64,000 nucleotides of DNA from Streptomyces sp. SID8352. GTDB taxonomy: Bacteria; Actinomycetota; Actinomycetes; Streptomycetales; Streptomycetaceae. Below the pieces are notes generated by a model. That model did not search any database and was not told where the DNA came from. It saw only the letters and a program-made list of their open reading frames with translations. The position numbers were made by a program, and so were the translations under genes. How positions within the stretch are numbered: the first letter of the stretch is position 1; every line of letters begins with the position of its first letter. Shown piece after piece: positions 26,140-34,587 of the stretch. The stretch is taken from contig NZ_WWGX01000043.1 of NCBI RefSeq assembly GCF_009862265.1, forward strand, positions 223,712 to 287,711, read 5' to 3'.

Positions 26140-27841
26140 CCGGCGGCGACCTCGGCTTTCCCTGACGACCCGGCCCGGCCCCGCACGACCGACGGGCACG
26201 GCGGCTCTGCTCCGCTCCGCCACCCGGCTCATCCCGGTCCACCCCGCACGAGGTGTGGGCGAAGACCGTGTCCACCTCGGATCGCGTGCACGGCCAGTAC
26301 AGCATCTAATCAATTGCGAAATTTTTCAATTCGGCAAGTCATCCGTCACGGCGCCCCGAGGCCTCCGCCGCTCGGGAGCCCCGCGCCGCCCCGCTGTACG
26401 GGTCACCTCCGTGCGGGCCACCCAGGGGGCGCACCGGGAGCCTGTGCGGGGGAGGCCCTGTGCGGAGGAGACGCGGGAGGGGAGGGCGCGCGAGGGCGCG
26501 GGAAGCATGACGGAGCGGACCCGGACCGGACGGCGCGCCCGGACCGCGTGGACGCGCGGGACGCGCGGGAGGCGCGGGACCGGCCGGTCCCCGGCCGCGG
26601 TGCGCCGGTCCCCGGCCGTCGGCCGCCGTCGTCCGTTCCCGGGGCGGGGTGGCCCCCCGGCCGTATGCGGAAGGCCGCCGGGCCCCGGGCCGTACTTCCG
26701 GGAGGACCGCCGCCCGGTGCCGCCGGGCCTTCGACGGAGCCCCGCGTCCCCGGCGACGGGCCGTCGAATCCCGGCCCCCGGGGAAACCCCGGCACCGGTC
26801 GGCCCGTGACCCCGGAAAGGCGGTTCGTGTCGCCCGGGGGAGGCCGATATCGACCCCTGTCCGACGGGGAGCGCACGGCGGCCATTTCGGGGGCGGCCGG
26901 GCGCGCCGAGGGTGGGGTGACAACAACTCAGGCCGTCGCTAACCTGGGCTATCGGGGGCGTCTTACGGATACAAGTTGCGGGGGAATCGTGCTCGATCAA
27001 CCTCGGGACCGGTGGTTCGCTGAGGGGTCCGGATGTGATCGCGCCGACGAGGGACGGACTCCCCGAAGTAATCCAGCCGTAGAGCCGCAGAGCGGGTAGG
27101 CCCGCCCCGGTCGCGCCGCGGTGCCGCTCCCTCCCGGCGATTCCCCTGCGCCGCCGTCCTGATCCGGCCATTCTCCCGTCGTCCGTCCGCTGCCGCGGAG
27201 GCCGCCGCTTCCTCCGTGCGCTCCTCATTCGCCGTGCCCCACCCGTCACACGTACATCCTGCTTCTCGTGTGCACATCCTTTTGCCGAAAGGGTCCGGGT
27301 GACATCCTCGACGCCATTGTCCCGGCTCGGAGGGAGAGAAGTGGAGACCCGTCACCGCCCGTCCGTCGAGGACACCCGAACCGCGCCTTCCGGCAGGGCA
27401 ACCGGAGTAAATTGCTCCGACATCCCCGACCGGAAGCCGCGCTGCGAGGAAGCCGATGGCTGAACCGTGACCGGAGGAATTGCGGCCGGAATTCTCCTTA
27501 CCCGGTGGTGCGTTGGACATGCCGGAAAGCGCGTGGCGCCGGTCCGCGCCCGAGCGGGGAGGCGCCCGCCGCCACGGAGGGTCTCCGGACCGGTCCGCCG
27601 GGCGTTGTCCGGACCGCGTGGGGTCGTGTTGCGGCCCCGGCGCCGGACGTGACATCGAGGAAACCGGAATCGTGAGCAAGCCGACGCTCCCACCCCGTTC
27701 GCCGGTGGCGCGTGCCCGATCCGAGGGCATGCCGCCGGACCGGCCGGCGACCCGGGGTGGTGTCGGACCGCGCCGGTCCTTTCCGCCCGAGCGGGGCGGC
27801 GGGCCCGGCGACGGACGGAACACCACTTCAGGAGGCGAATC
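26140..27841. other. 1.7-kb stretch without a convincing gene
   Basis: Frames are Arg/Pro/Gly-rich on both strands with no recognisable domains. The only notable structure is the AT-rich palindrome at 26312-26331. This appears to be the left border and upstream region of the SARP-controlled cluster. Confidence 0.5.
26312..26331. promoter_or_regulatory. AT-rich palindromic operator candidate
   Basis: AATTGCGAAATTTTTCAATT is an interrupted inverted repeat (AATTG...CAATT), striking in DNA this GC-rich. It lies 173 bp upstream of the SulP start. The binding protein is unknown. Confidence 0.4.
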
Positions 27842-29824
27842 GTGATGGCCACCGGGGGAGCCCCCTTGCGGATTCAGCTCTTAGGGCCGGTACGCGCCTG
27901 GCGGAACGGCGCGGAGGTGGCGCTGGGCCCGCCCAAACAGCGGGCCGTGCTGGCCCTGCTGGCGAGCCGCGTCAACGACGTCGTGGGCGTCGAGAGCATC
28001 GTGGACGCCCTCTGGGGCTGCGACATGCCGCAGACCGCCGTCAACGGGGTGCACACCTACGTCAGCGGACTGCGCCGCGCGCTGGAGCCCGGGCGCCCCC
28101 GGGGCGCCGCCGGCTCGGTCCTGACCTCCGAGCCCGGCGGGTACTGCCTGCGGCTGGATCCCGCGGACGTGGACGCCGCCCTCTTCACCCGCGTCCACGG
28201 CGACGCGCGGAGACTGCGGGGGGAGGGCGCCGCCGAGGAGGCGCTGCGGCTCTACGAGCGGGCGCTGTCCCTCTGGCGCGGCGAGGCGTACGCGGGGGTC
28301 CCCGGGCCCTTCGCGGCCATGGGCCGCACCCGGCTGCGGGACCTGCGGCTGACGGCCGTGGAGGAGTGGGCCGCCGGTCTGCTGGAGGCGGGCCGCCCGG
28401 CCGAGCCGGTCGCCGAACTGACCGGAGCGGTCGCCGACGAACCGCTGCGGGAGAAGCTGCGCTGGCTGCTGATCCTGGCCCTGTACCGCTCGGGCCGGCA
28501 GGCTCAAGCCCTGCGGGTCTACGAGGAGACGCGACGGCTGCTCAGCACCGAGCTGGGGATAGAACCCGGCGCCGAACTGCGCAGCCTCCACCGGCGCATA
28601 CTCTCCGGGCAGCCGGAGCAACCGGACCGGCCGGAGCCCGGGGAGGTGCCCGGCGACCACCGCCCGGCCGCCCCCCGGAACCCGTTCCACGACGTCCCCC
28701 GGCCCTTCCAACTGCCTCCTCTCGCACGCGGGTTCACCGGACGCGTGATGGAACTCGCCCTGCTGGAGAAGATGCTGGACGAGGAGACCGCCCACCACGC
28801 CGCGACCACCCCGGTGGCCGTGGTCGACGGCGCGGGCGGGGTCGGGAAGACGGCGCTGGTGCTGGAGCTGGCCCACCGCCTCGTCGACCGCTACCCCGAC
28901 GGCGCCCTCTACGTCGACCTGCGGGCCACCGGGCAGCGGTCCCGGCCGCTGAGCGCCGCCGAGGCCCTGGCCCAGCTCCTCGGCGGCCTGGGCGTCGACG
29001 CGTCCAGGCTGCCCGCGGAGACCGCCGCCCGCGCCACCCTCTACCGCAGCCTGTTGCACGGCCGACGGATGCTGGTGGTGCTGGACGACGCCGACAGCGC
29101 CGACCAGTTGCGGCCGCTGATCCCCCGGGGCACCTCCTGCGTCCTGGTGACCGGCAGGCGCCGCCTCGCCGGACTCGCGGCACGGGACGGGGCGCATCTG
29201 GTCACCGTCGGCCCGCTCGCCGACGAGGCGTCGGCCCGGCTGCTCGTCGGCCTCAGCGGCGGACGGCTCGACGGGCAGGACCGCGCCACCGCCCGCCTGG
29301 TGGCGCTGTGCGGGGGACTGCCGCTGGCGCTGCGCGTCGTCGCCGACGGACTGGCCGCCCGCCCCGAGGTGCCGCTCGGCGTGCTGGTCGACCAGTACAC
29401 GGAGGAAGGGGGGCGGCTGGACCGGCTGATGGTGCACGACGACGCGGCGGCCAGCATGCGCTGCGTGTTCGAGACGTCCTACGCGGCGCTGCCCGCGGAC
29501 GCGGCGCGCATGTTCCGGTACCTCGGCCTGCACCGGGGCCCGTTCACCGCCAGGACCGCGGCGACGCTGGCCGCGACGGACCGGGTGGCCACCGGGCGGC
29601 TGCTGTCGGTCCTGGTCTCCCACCACCTGCTCCAGGAGGAGGCTGGCCACCAGTACCGCTTCCACCCGCTCGTCGGCGCCTACGCCGCCGAATGCGCGCT
29701 GCGGGAGCCGCCCGCCCACCGGCAGGAGGCACTGGACCGGCTGCGGACGGGCTCCGTCGACCCCTATCCCTGGCTGCTCTCCGGGGACGGCGGCTGGCAG
29801 AACATCTGCGCCGCCGCCCTCTGA
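27842..29824 (+). CDS. SARP-NB-ARC transcriptional activator
   Basis: A 660-residue AfsR/SARP-type regulator. The winged-helix DNA-binding domain covers about residues 8-100 (QLLGPVRAWRNGAEVALGPP, VNGVHTYVSGLRRAL), the BTAD domain about 105-255, and the NB-ARC ATPase about 300-560 with Walker A VDGAGGVGKTAL and Walker B MLVVLDDA. The TPR domain of full AfsR is absent; the protein stops shortly after NB-ARC. AGGAGG lies before adjacent GTG/ATG starts (27842/27845). Family members activate antibiotic gene clusters. It lies next to the NRPS cluster it most probably controls. Confidence 0.92.
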   Translation: MMATGGAPLRIQLLGPVRAWRNGAEVALGPPKQRAVLALLASRVNDVVGVESIVDALWGCDMPQTAVNGVHTYVSGLRRALEPGRPRGAAGSVLTSEPGGYCLRLDPADVDAALFTRVHGDARRLRGEGAAEEALRLYERALSLWRGEAYAGVPGPFAAMGRTRLRDLRLTAVEEWAAGLLEAGRPAEPVAELTGAVADEPLREKLRWLLILALYRSGRQAQALRVYEETRRLLSTELGIEPGAELRSLHRRILSGQPEQPDRPEPGEVPGDHRPAAPRNPFHDVPRPFQLPPLARGFTGRVMELALLEKMLDEETAHHAATTPVAVVDGAGGVGKTALVLELAHRLVDRYPDGALYVDLRATGQRSRPLSAAEALAQLLGGLGVDASRLPAETAARATLYRSLLHGRRMLVVLDDADSADQLRPLIPRGTSCVLVTGRRRLAGLAARDGAHLVTVGPLADEASARLLVGLSGGRLDGQDRATARLVALCGGLPLALRVVADGLAARPEVPLGVLVDQYTEEGGRLDRLMVHDDAAASMRCVFETSYAALPADAARMFRYLGLHRGPFTARTAATLAATDRVATGRLLSVLVSHHLLQEEAGHQYRFHPLVGAYAAECALREPPAHRQEALDRLRTGSVDPYPWLLSGDGGWQNICAAAL

Positions 29825-30162
29825 CCACCGGCCCCGGCCCGAGTTCCCGCCCGGGCCCCGACAAGGTTCCCCGCCCGGGCCCCTCCGCCCGGCCCCGACC
29901 CGGGTTTCCCTTGCCCGGGCCCCGAGGCCGAGAGTGCCTCGTCCTGGCTCCCCGGCTCCGAGTGCCCCCGTGCACCCGTGCCCGCTCCTCGGCCCGAGCC
30001 CCGCCTCCCACGGCCCCGACTCCGCTCCCCGGCAGGGGACTTCGGGGCGGGACCGCCCCCGGCCCACACCCCGGACCGCTCCTCCGGACCATGCCCCCCG
30101 GGCCGAGCCCGGAACCGGGCTCACGGGTTCCCCGCCGGACGGTCTCCCCGGGCGGGCCGCCC
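29825..30162. other. Low-complexity CCCGG-rich intergenic DNA
   Basis: About 340 bp of reiterated CCCGGGCCCC-type sequence between the convergent SARP and PNPOx-like genes. It can fold into many hairpins and may terminate both transcripts. No gene seen. Confidence 0.5.
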
Positions 30163-31029
30163 TCAGCCCGTTCCGCCCACCGGCCCGTCGGCGCCGGACT
30201 CCGGTTCCCGGGACGGCCCCGCCTGGAGCACGCGGCTGATCCTGAACCGCACCACCGGGCCCTCCTGGGCCAGCCGCACCCGGGCGGTCCCGGTCAGGTG
30301 CAGCGTCGCGCCGTGCCGCGCGTCCACGAACACGACACCGGCGCGGGGGTTGAGGGTGAGGTTGCCGAGCGTCGTGAACATGGAGTTGCCCGGATACTCC
30401 GCCCAGGAAAGCTCGGTCGGCGACACCACCTCGACGAAGCCCGGCGCCCCGCCCCGGTGGCTGGCGTCCGCGGCGCCGGTGTCGGAGGCCGAGGCCACGA
30501 AGAAGGTGCCCGCCTCCGCGATCCACCGCCGCTGGGCCGCGCCGAGCGCGTCACCGGGGAAGACCTCGCCCCGGGGGAGGGGCAGCGGCCCCGGTCCGCT
30601 CCAGTCCCGCAGCCGTCCGGGGCAGTTGGTGAAGATCTGCGCCGTGTCGACCGCCAGCCCCCGCGCGCTGGGCCGGGCCGTCCCGTTGACGCGGAGCCGC
30701 AACCCCGTACGGCTGTCCGCGAAGAGCAGACCGATCTCGAACGGGCCGCCTGCGGCGTCGCCCAGGGGCGCGGCGAAGCGGGACCGGTCCAGGGCCAGGG
30801 AAAGTGAACGGGGGCCGGTGGCCCGCGCGAAGCCGGGCGGGCCGGTCAGGACCGAGGCCCAGACGTCCCCTCCGGCGTCGGCCGAGCCGGTCACCACGAG
30901 TCGCTGGGTGCCCAGGAAGGCGGCGAGCACGTCGCTCAGGCCGTCCCGCATCACCCGGGCCGACCGCCCGGCCTCCGCCGACAGGCCCAGACGCTCCTGG
31001 ATCTCCCGTTCGCCCCGGTGGTACCGCAC
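30163..31029 (-). CDS. Pyridoxamine-5'-phosphate oxidase-like flavoprotein
   Basis: A 288-residue protein of the PNPOx-like split-barrel family. The pattern is QRLVVTGSADAGGDVWASVLTG, LLFADSRTGLRLRVNGTAR and GNLTLNPRAGVVFVDARHG, then LTGTARV. Such proteins bind FMN, F420 or haem. The GTG at 31029 is chosen because GGAG lies 11 bases upstream and the family homology starts there; longer frames upstream are shadows. It lies inside the cluster but diverges from the biosynthetic operon, so involvement in the pathway is possible but unproven. Confidence 0.8.
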   Translation of the reverse strand: MRYHRGEREIQERLGLSAEAGRSARVMRDGLSDVLAAFLGTQRLVVTGSADAGGDVWASVLTGPPGFARATGPRSLSLALDRSRFAAPLGDAAGGPFEIGLLFADSRTGLRLRVNGTARPSARGLAVDTAQIFTNCPGRLRDWSGPGPLPLPRGEVFPGDALGAAQRRWIAEAGTFFVASASDTGAADASHRGGAPGFVEVVSPTELSWAEYPGNSMFTTLGNLTLNPRAGVVFVDARHGATLHLTGTARVRLAQEGPVVRFRISRVLQAGPSREPESGADGPVGGTG

Positions 31030-31841
31030 GTTTCCGGTGACTCCTTCCCGAGAACGCCCGCCGGGTGCAGCCCCCGGGCCGGGCGGCGCGCACCGGAACC
31101 GGCGGCGGCCGTGCCGCGGCCCGTGCCGGGCGACCGGGGCAACGTAGCAGACCGCCGCCGCCCCGCGACCGCTTCCGGACGATCGGCGGGCGACGGTGCG
31201 CCCCGCATTCCCGACCGACGGGTGCCACAACCGGGTTGCCGCGGCCCGGACGCGCTGCTCCGTCCGTCCGACGGCACCGCACACCCCTCCTGCGGCGGAC
31301 GTGGGTGATCCACCCGTCGGCCCCTCCAACCCGGACGGTCCGAACAGCACCCCGCCCCCGCCGGGCCCCGTTCCCCGCCCCCGCCGGGACCCCCGTTCCC
31401 GCACCTCATCGGGCCCCGTTCCCGGCCCCGGCAGGCGCCGCGGCACTCCTCGACGCGGGCTCGCGGGGGCATCCAGACGACGTCCATGTCTTGTCCAGGG
31501 AGCCTTCGTACACTGCAGATGCCCACAGCCCGTGCGGAATTCGAGCCTGTCCCGGCGGCATGGGCAAGGGAACGACGAAAGGAGGAACGGAACAGGACCG
31601 CACTCATCCCCCGTTCCGCGTCTCTCCACGGTCTCCCCGCGTCAGGGGCCGGCGGCCGGTGTCTTTCCACCGCCCGCGCACCCCTTCAGCGGCAGACGAT
31701 GCCGGACCCGCGCCGTCGCGCCGGGTGATCCGTCTGCCGGACGCCGCCGGGCATGAAATCCGTCCGCCACCGTCTCCCGAAGGACGGTGAACGACTTCGT
31801 GACGGAAGTCTGATTCATTCAACGACATCAGAGGAAACCAC
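31030..31841. other. Divergent promoter region, 0.8 kb, no gene
   Basis: Separates the PNPOx-like gene from the rightward biosynthetic operon. GC-rich repeats occupy 31340-31440. The last 100 bp before the operon are less GC-rich and probably hold its promoter. No clear SARP heptamer repeats were found by eye. Confidence 0.45.
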
Positions 31842-32873
31842 ATGTTAGAGGTCAGCAGCTCCAAAGGACAGGCTCCCCCGCTGTCCACCGTGGACCGGAT
31901 CACCGCCCTCCTCGGAACCGCCCCCGAGAAGGTCGACTCCGCAGTGGCCGGGGCGGAGCGGGAGCGCTTCCTGGCGGAGGTGGCCGGCATCAACCGGGCG
32001 GCGGCCGAGGGCGACATGGAGGCCCTGTACGCCCAGCAGTACCTGCTCGACCGCATCTACCAGCTCTACACCAGGATCCCGAGCGGCGAGAACGCCGAGG
32101 GATCGGTCTTCGTGTACGAGGTCGGCCGGCTGCTGGAGACCGCCACCGCCGCGGCCCAGGACGCCCTGATCGCCCCCGAGCTGCTCGACGGGATCCCCAC
32201 GGACCCGCGCGAGTACCTGTCCTGGCTCAAGCACACCGCGCGCGGCCACCGGGTGTACAAGCACCCGTACTACCACGAGTTCATCCGCAACACGGCGACC
32301 GAGAGCGACCTGCGGAACTACGTGATGCAGGAGTCCGTGGTGGACGGCCGCTTCGACGACCTCCTCGCGCTCATGCAGGTGGGCACCTCCGGCGACGCGA
32401 AGATGGAGATCGCCGCCAACTTCTGGGACGAGATGGGCAACGGCGACCACGCCCAGGTCCACACCACCCTCTTCAACAAGATCTTCGAGGTCTTCGAGAT
32501 CTCGGACGACGAGCTGGAGCGCTCGCTCACCGCCACCTCGCTCCTGAACGGCAACCTCGCCGTCATGCTGTCCCGGCACCGCTCCCTGTACCCCGAGGCC
32601 GTCGGCTTCCTCGGGATGACCGAGTGGATGGCGCCCGACCGGTTCGTCCAGGTCGTGCACGCCTGGGAGCGCCTCGGCCTGCCGGAGGTCGGTATCACCT
32701 ACCACCGGCTGCACATCACCATCGACTCCCAGCACGCCCAGGGCTGGTTCCACAACGTCGTGCTGCCCGCCGCCGAGTCCGCGCACATGCGCCGGGCCAT
32801 CGCGCGCGGCATCCTCTGGAGGCTCAACTCCTCCGCCGCCTACCTGGACGAGCGCATGCCGTCCGCCGCGTGA
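31842..32873 (+). CDS. Haem-oxygenase-like diiron oxidase (HDO)
   Basis: A 343-residue member of the iron-containing redox enzyme family (Haem_oxygenas_2/HDO). The helical bundle carries HPYYHEF (141-147), QESVVDGRFDD (E164), ANFWDEMGNGDHAQVH (E197, H207) and the late ligand helix HITIDSQH (H291, D295, H298). This is the E/H...HxxxDxxH arrangement of HDOs such as BesC and SznF. The family does O2-dependent N-oxygenation, desaturation or C-C cleavage on amino acids. The first about 80 residues are extra relative to compact members. Starts the biosynthetic operon; most likely tailors one of the NRPS substrates. Confidence 0.87.
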   Translation: MLEVSSSKGQAPPLSTVDRITALLGTAPEKVDSAVAGAERERFLAEVAGINRAAAEGDMEALYAQQYLLDRIYQLYTRIPSGENAEGSVFVYEVGRLLETATAAAQDALIAPELLDGIPTDPREYLSWLKHTARGHRVYKHPYYHEFIRNTATESDLRNYVMQESVVDGRFDDLLALMQVGTSGDAKMEIAANFWDEMGNGDHAQVHTTLFNKIFEVFEISDDELERSLTATSLLNGNLAVMLSRHRSLYPEAVGFLGMTEWMAPDRFVQVVHAWERLGLPEVGITYHRLHITIDSQHAQGWFHNVVLPAAESAHMRRAIARGILWRLNSSAAYLDERMPSAA

Positions 32874-32908
32874 CGGCCGACCCGACCCCACCGACTGGAG
32901 GAGAGACC

Positions 32909-33595
32909 ATGCCGCTCGGCAGCGAAGGCTACGCCATCATCGACCTGCCGGATGTCGCCCCCGACATCCTGCCCAGCTACGACGACTGCCCCGTCGACGA
33001 GTACATGGGCAACGGCACTCGCTTCAAGCGGTTCACCCAGTACCGTCTGCGGGCCCGGGACGACGACAACTGGTCGTTCGAGCGGCTCCCGCACCGGGAC
33101 TACACGACCTACAAGAAGTTCAACGCGGTCGGCGGCGGCATCCGTCGCGTCTACGAGCCGATCCAGGTGGACTTCACCCCCCTCATCCGGGCCGGCATCA
33201 GCGGGCTCGGCCTCGACCGGTCCGAGGACTGGCAGATCAACGTCCACCAGAACCGGACCCGCGCCGAGGACGGCAGGCCCGGCCCCCTGACCCCCGAGGG
33301 CGTCCACCACGACGGCCACGAGTTCGTGATGATCGGCATCCTCAACAAGGTGAACGTCGCGGGCGCCGTCACCCGCCTGTGGAACCCGGGCGCCGACGAG
33401 CCCTTCTGGTCCGGGACGCTCGAACCGGGGAAGGCCGTCCTGCTCGACGACCGGGCCCTCGCCCACGACGTCACCGACGTGCGCTCCGCCGACGGCGGTC
33501 CCGGACACCGCGACATCGTCATCATCGCGTTCTCCCGGTGGGCGGAGAAGTGGTACGGCGACGAGCACGACGCCGCCGCGCTCGCCGAGCAGTAG
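32909..33595 (+). CDS. 2-oxoglutarate/Fe(II) dioxygenase (amino-acid hydroxylase type)
   Basis: A 228-residue protein of the PF10014 2OG-Fe dioxygenase group, which includes isoleucine-4-hydroxylase. Iron ligands are H133 and D135 in VHHDGHEFVMIG and H186 in DDRALAHDVTDV; an Arg near the end (HRDIVIIAFSRW) would bind 2-oxoglutarate. GGAGGAG lies 5-6 bases before the ATG, and the gene starts 35 bases after the HDO stop. Family members hydroxylate free aliphatic amino acids, so this is probably a second building-block oxidation. Confidence 0.88.
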   Translation: MPLGSEGYAIIDLPDVAPDILPSYDDCPVDEYMGNGTRFKRFTQYRLRARDDDNWSFERLPHRDYTTYKKFNAVGGGIRRVYEPIQVDFTPLIRAGISGLGLDRSEDWQINVHQNRTRAEDGRPGPLTPEGVHHDGHEFVMIGILNKVNVAGAVTRLWNPGADEPFWSGTLEPGKAVLLDDRALAHDVTDVRSADGGPGHRDIVIIAFSRWAEKWYGDEHDAAALAEQ

Positions 33596-33601
33596 CGCCG
33601 G

Positions 33602-33651
33602 GGCGCGGCGCCGCCCGGGGGCGGGTACGACGCCCCGGGCGGCGCCGCGCC
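33602..33651. terminator. Strong intra-operon hairpin (19-bp perfect stem)
   Basis: Arms at 33602-33620 and 33633-33651 are perfectly complementary over 19 bp of G/C, around a 12-base loop. It lies between the dioxygenase stop and the DapF-like start, which are in the same direction. No U-tract follows. It may act as partial terminator, attenuator or mRNA stabiliser. Confidence 0.75.
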
Positions 33652-33678
33652 GTGTCCCGCAGCCGAGGGAGACCAGCC

Positions 33679-34587
33679 GTGACCGACTTCTTCAAGTACC
33701 AGGCAGCAGGCAACGACTACGTGGTGATCGACCCGCGCGGCTCCGGCTTCACCGTGAGCCCCGAGACGATCCGGCTGATATGCGACAGGCACCGCGGCAT
33801 CGGTGCCGACGGCGTCCTGTTCGGGCCCCTTGAGCAGCCCCGCCCCGGGGTCCCGGTGCCACTCGCCCTCTACAACTCCGACGGCTCCGACTGCGGCCGG
33901 AGCGGCAACGGGCTGCGGATGTTCGCCCTGCACCTCGCCGCCCGCGAACCCGGCGGCTGGGCCGACGGACGGGAGTTCGTCCTGCGCACGCCCGCGGGCG
34001 ACTGCCCGGTGCGCATCCTCGACGTGGGGGCGGGCCGGGTGCAGATCGGCATGGGCCGCCCCGACTTCAGCGCCGCCGCTCTGCCGCTGCTCGCCGAGGA
34101 CGGGACCCCCCACCCCGGACGGGCCGTCCGGGTGCCGCTGACGGTGGACGGCGAACGGCTGACCGTCACCAGCCTGCACAACGGCAACCCGCACACCGTC
34201 GTACCGGTGGACGAGCCGACGCCGGAGCTGGCCCGGCGGCTCGGACCGGGCATCGCCCGCCACCCCCGCTTCCCCGGGGCGACCAACGTGCAGTTCCTGC
34301 GGATGCTCGACCGCGGCGTGATGCTGCTGGAGGTCTTCGAGCGGGGTGCCGGCTATGTGACCGCGTCCGGCAGCAGCGCCTGCGCCGCGGTCTCCGCCGC
34401 CCGTGAACTCGGCCTGTGCGACAGCCGCGTCGAGGTCCGGATGCCCGGCGGCACCGCCGAGATCACCGTCGCCGCGGACGGCGGCGTCACGATGACCGGC
34501 GACGCCGAACAGGTGGCCGCCGGAACCTTCGCACCCGCCCTGCGGGCACGGCTCGACCGGCTGACGGAGGAGGTGGCGGCACGATGA
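33679..34587 (+). CDS. DapF-fold isomerase with both catalytic Cys replaced by Ser
   Basis: A 302-residue protein with the diaminopimelate epimerase fold: FFKYQAAGNDYVVID, RHRGIGADGVLFG, TSLHNGNPHTVV and the paired active-site loops. In true DapF these loops are NADGSxxxxCGNG and ERGxGxTxACGTG. Here they read NSDGSDCGRSGNG (Ser75) and ERGAGYVTASGSS (Ser230), so neither catalytic thiol is present, although a Cys sits three residues before Ser75. A two-base Cys racemase mechanism is therefore unlikely; an altered isomerisation or elimination is possible. The end overlaps the aminotransferase start (ATGA). Not the housekeeping dapF. Confidence 0.88.
   Translation: MTDFFKYQAAGNDYVVIDPRGSGFTVSPETIRLICDRHRGIGADGVLFGPLEQPRPGVPVPLALYNSDGSDCGRSGNGLRMFALHLAAREPGGWADGREFVLRTPAGDCPVRILDVGAGRVQIGMGRPDFSAAALPLLAEDGTPHPGRAVRVPLTVDGERLTVTSLHNGNPHTVVPVDEPTPELARRLGPGIARHPRFPGATNVQFLRMLDRGVMLLEVFERGAGYVTASGSSACAAVSAARELGLCDSRVEVRMPGGTAEITVAADGGVTMTGDAEQVAAGTFAPALRARLDRLTEEVAAR

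Noticed and set aside
26140..26305. Possible sulfur-type leader peptide upstream of the SulP gene (TRSEVD...TSC)
   Set aside because: The frame does not stop after Cys and matches the pattern only loosely.
23807..26809. A 1000-codon + strand frame across the VOC-SulP region
   Set aside because: Arg/Ala/Pro-rich shadow of the SulP gene on the other strand; SulP has membrane helices and a STAS domain.
27712..30807. Long + strand open frame overlapping the SARP gene
   Set aside because: Arg/Gly/Pro-rich shadow frame; the SARP frame has clear domains and a ribosome site.
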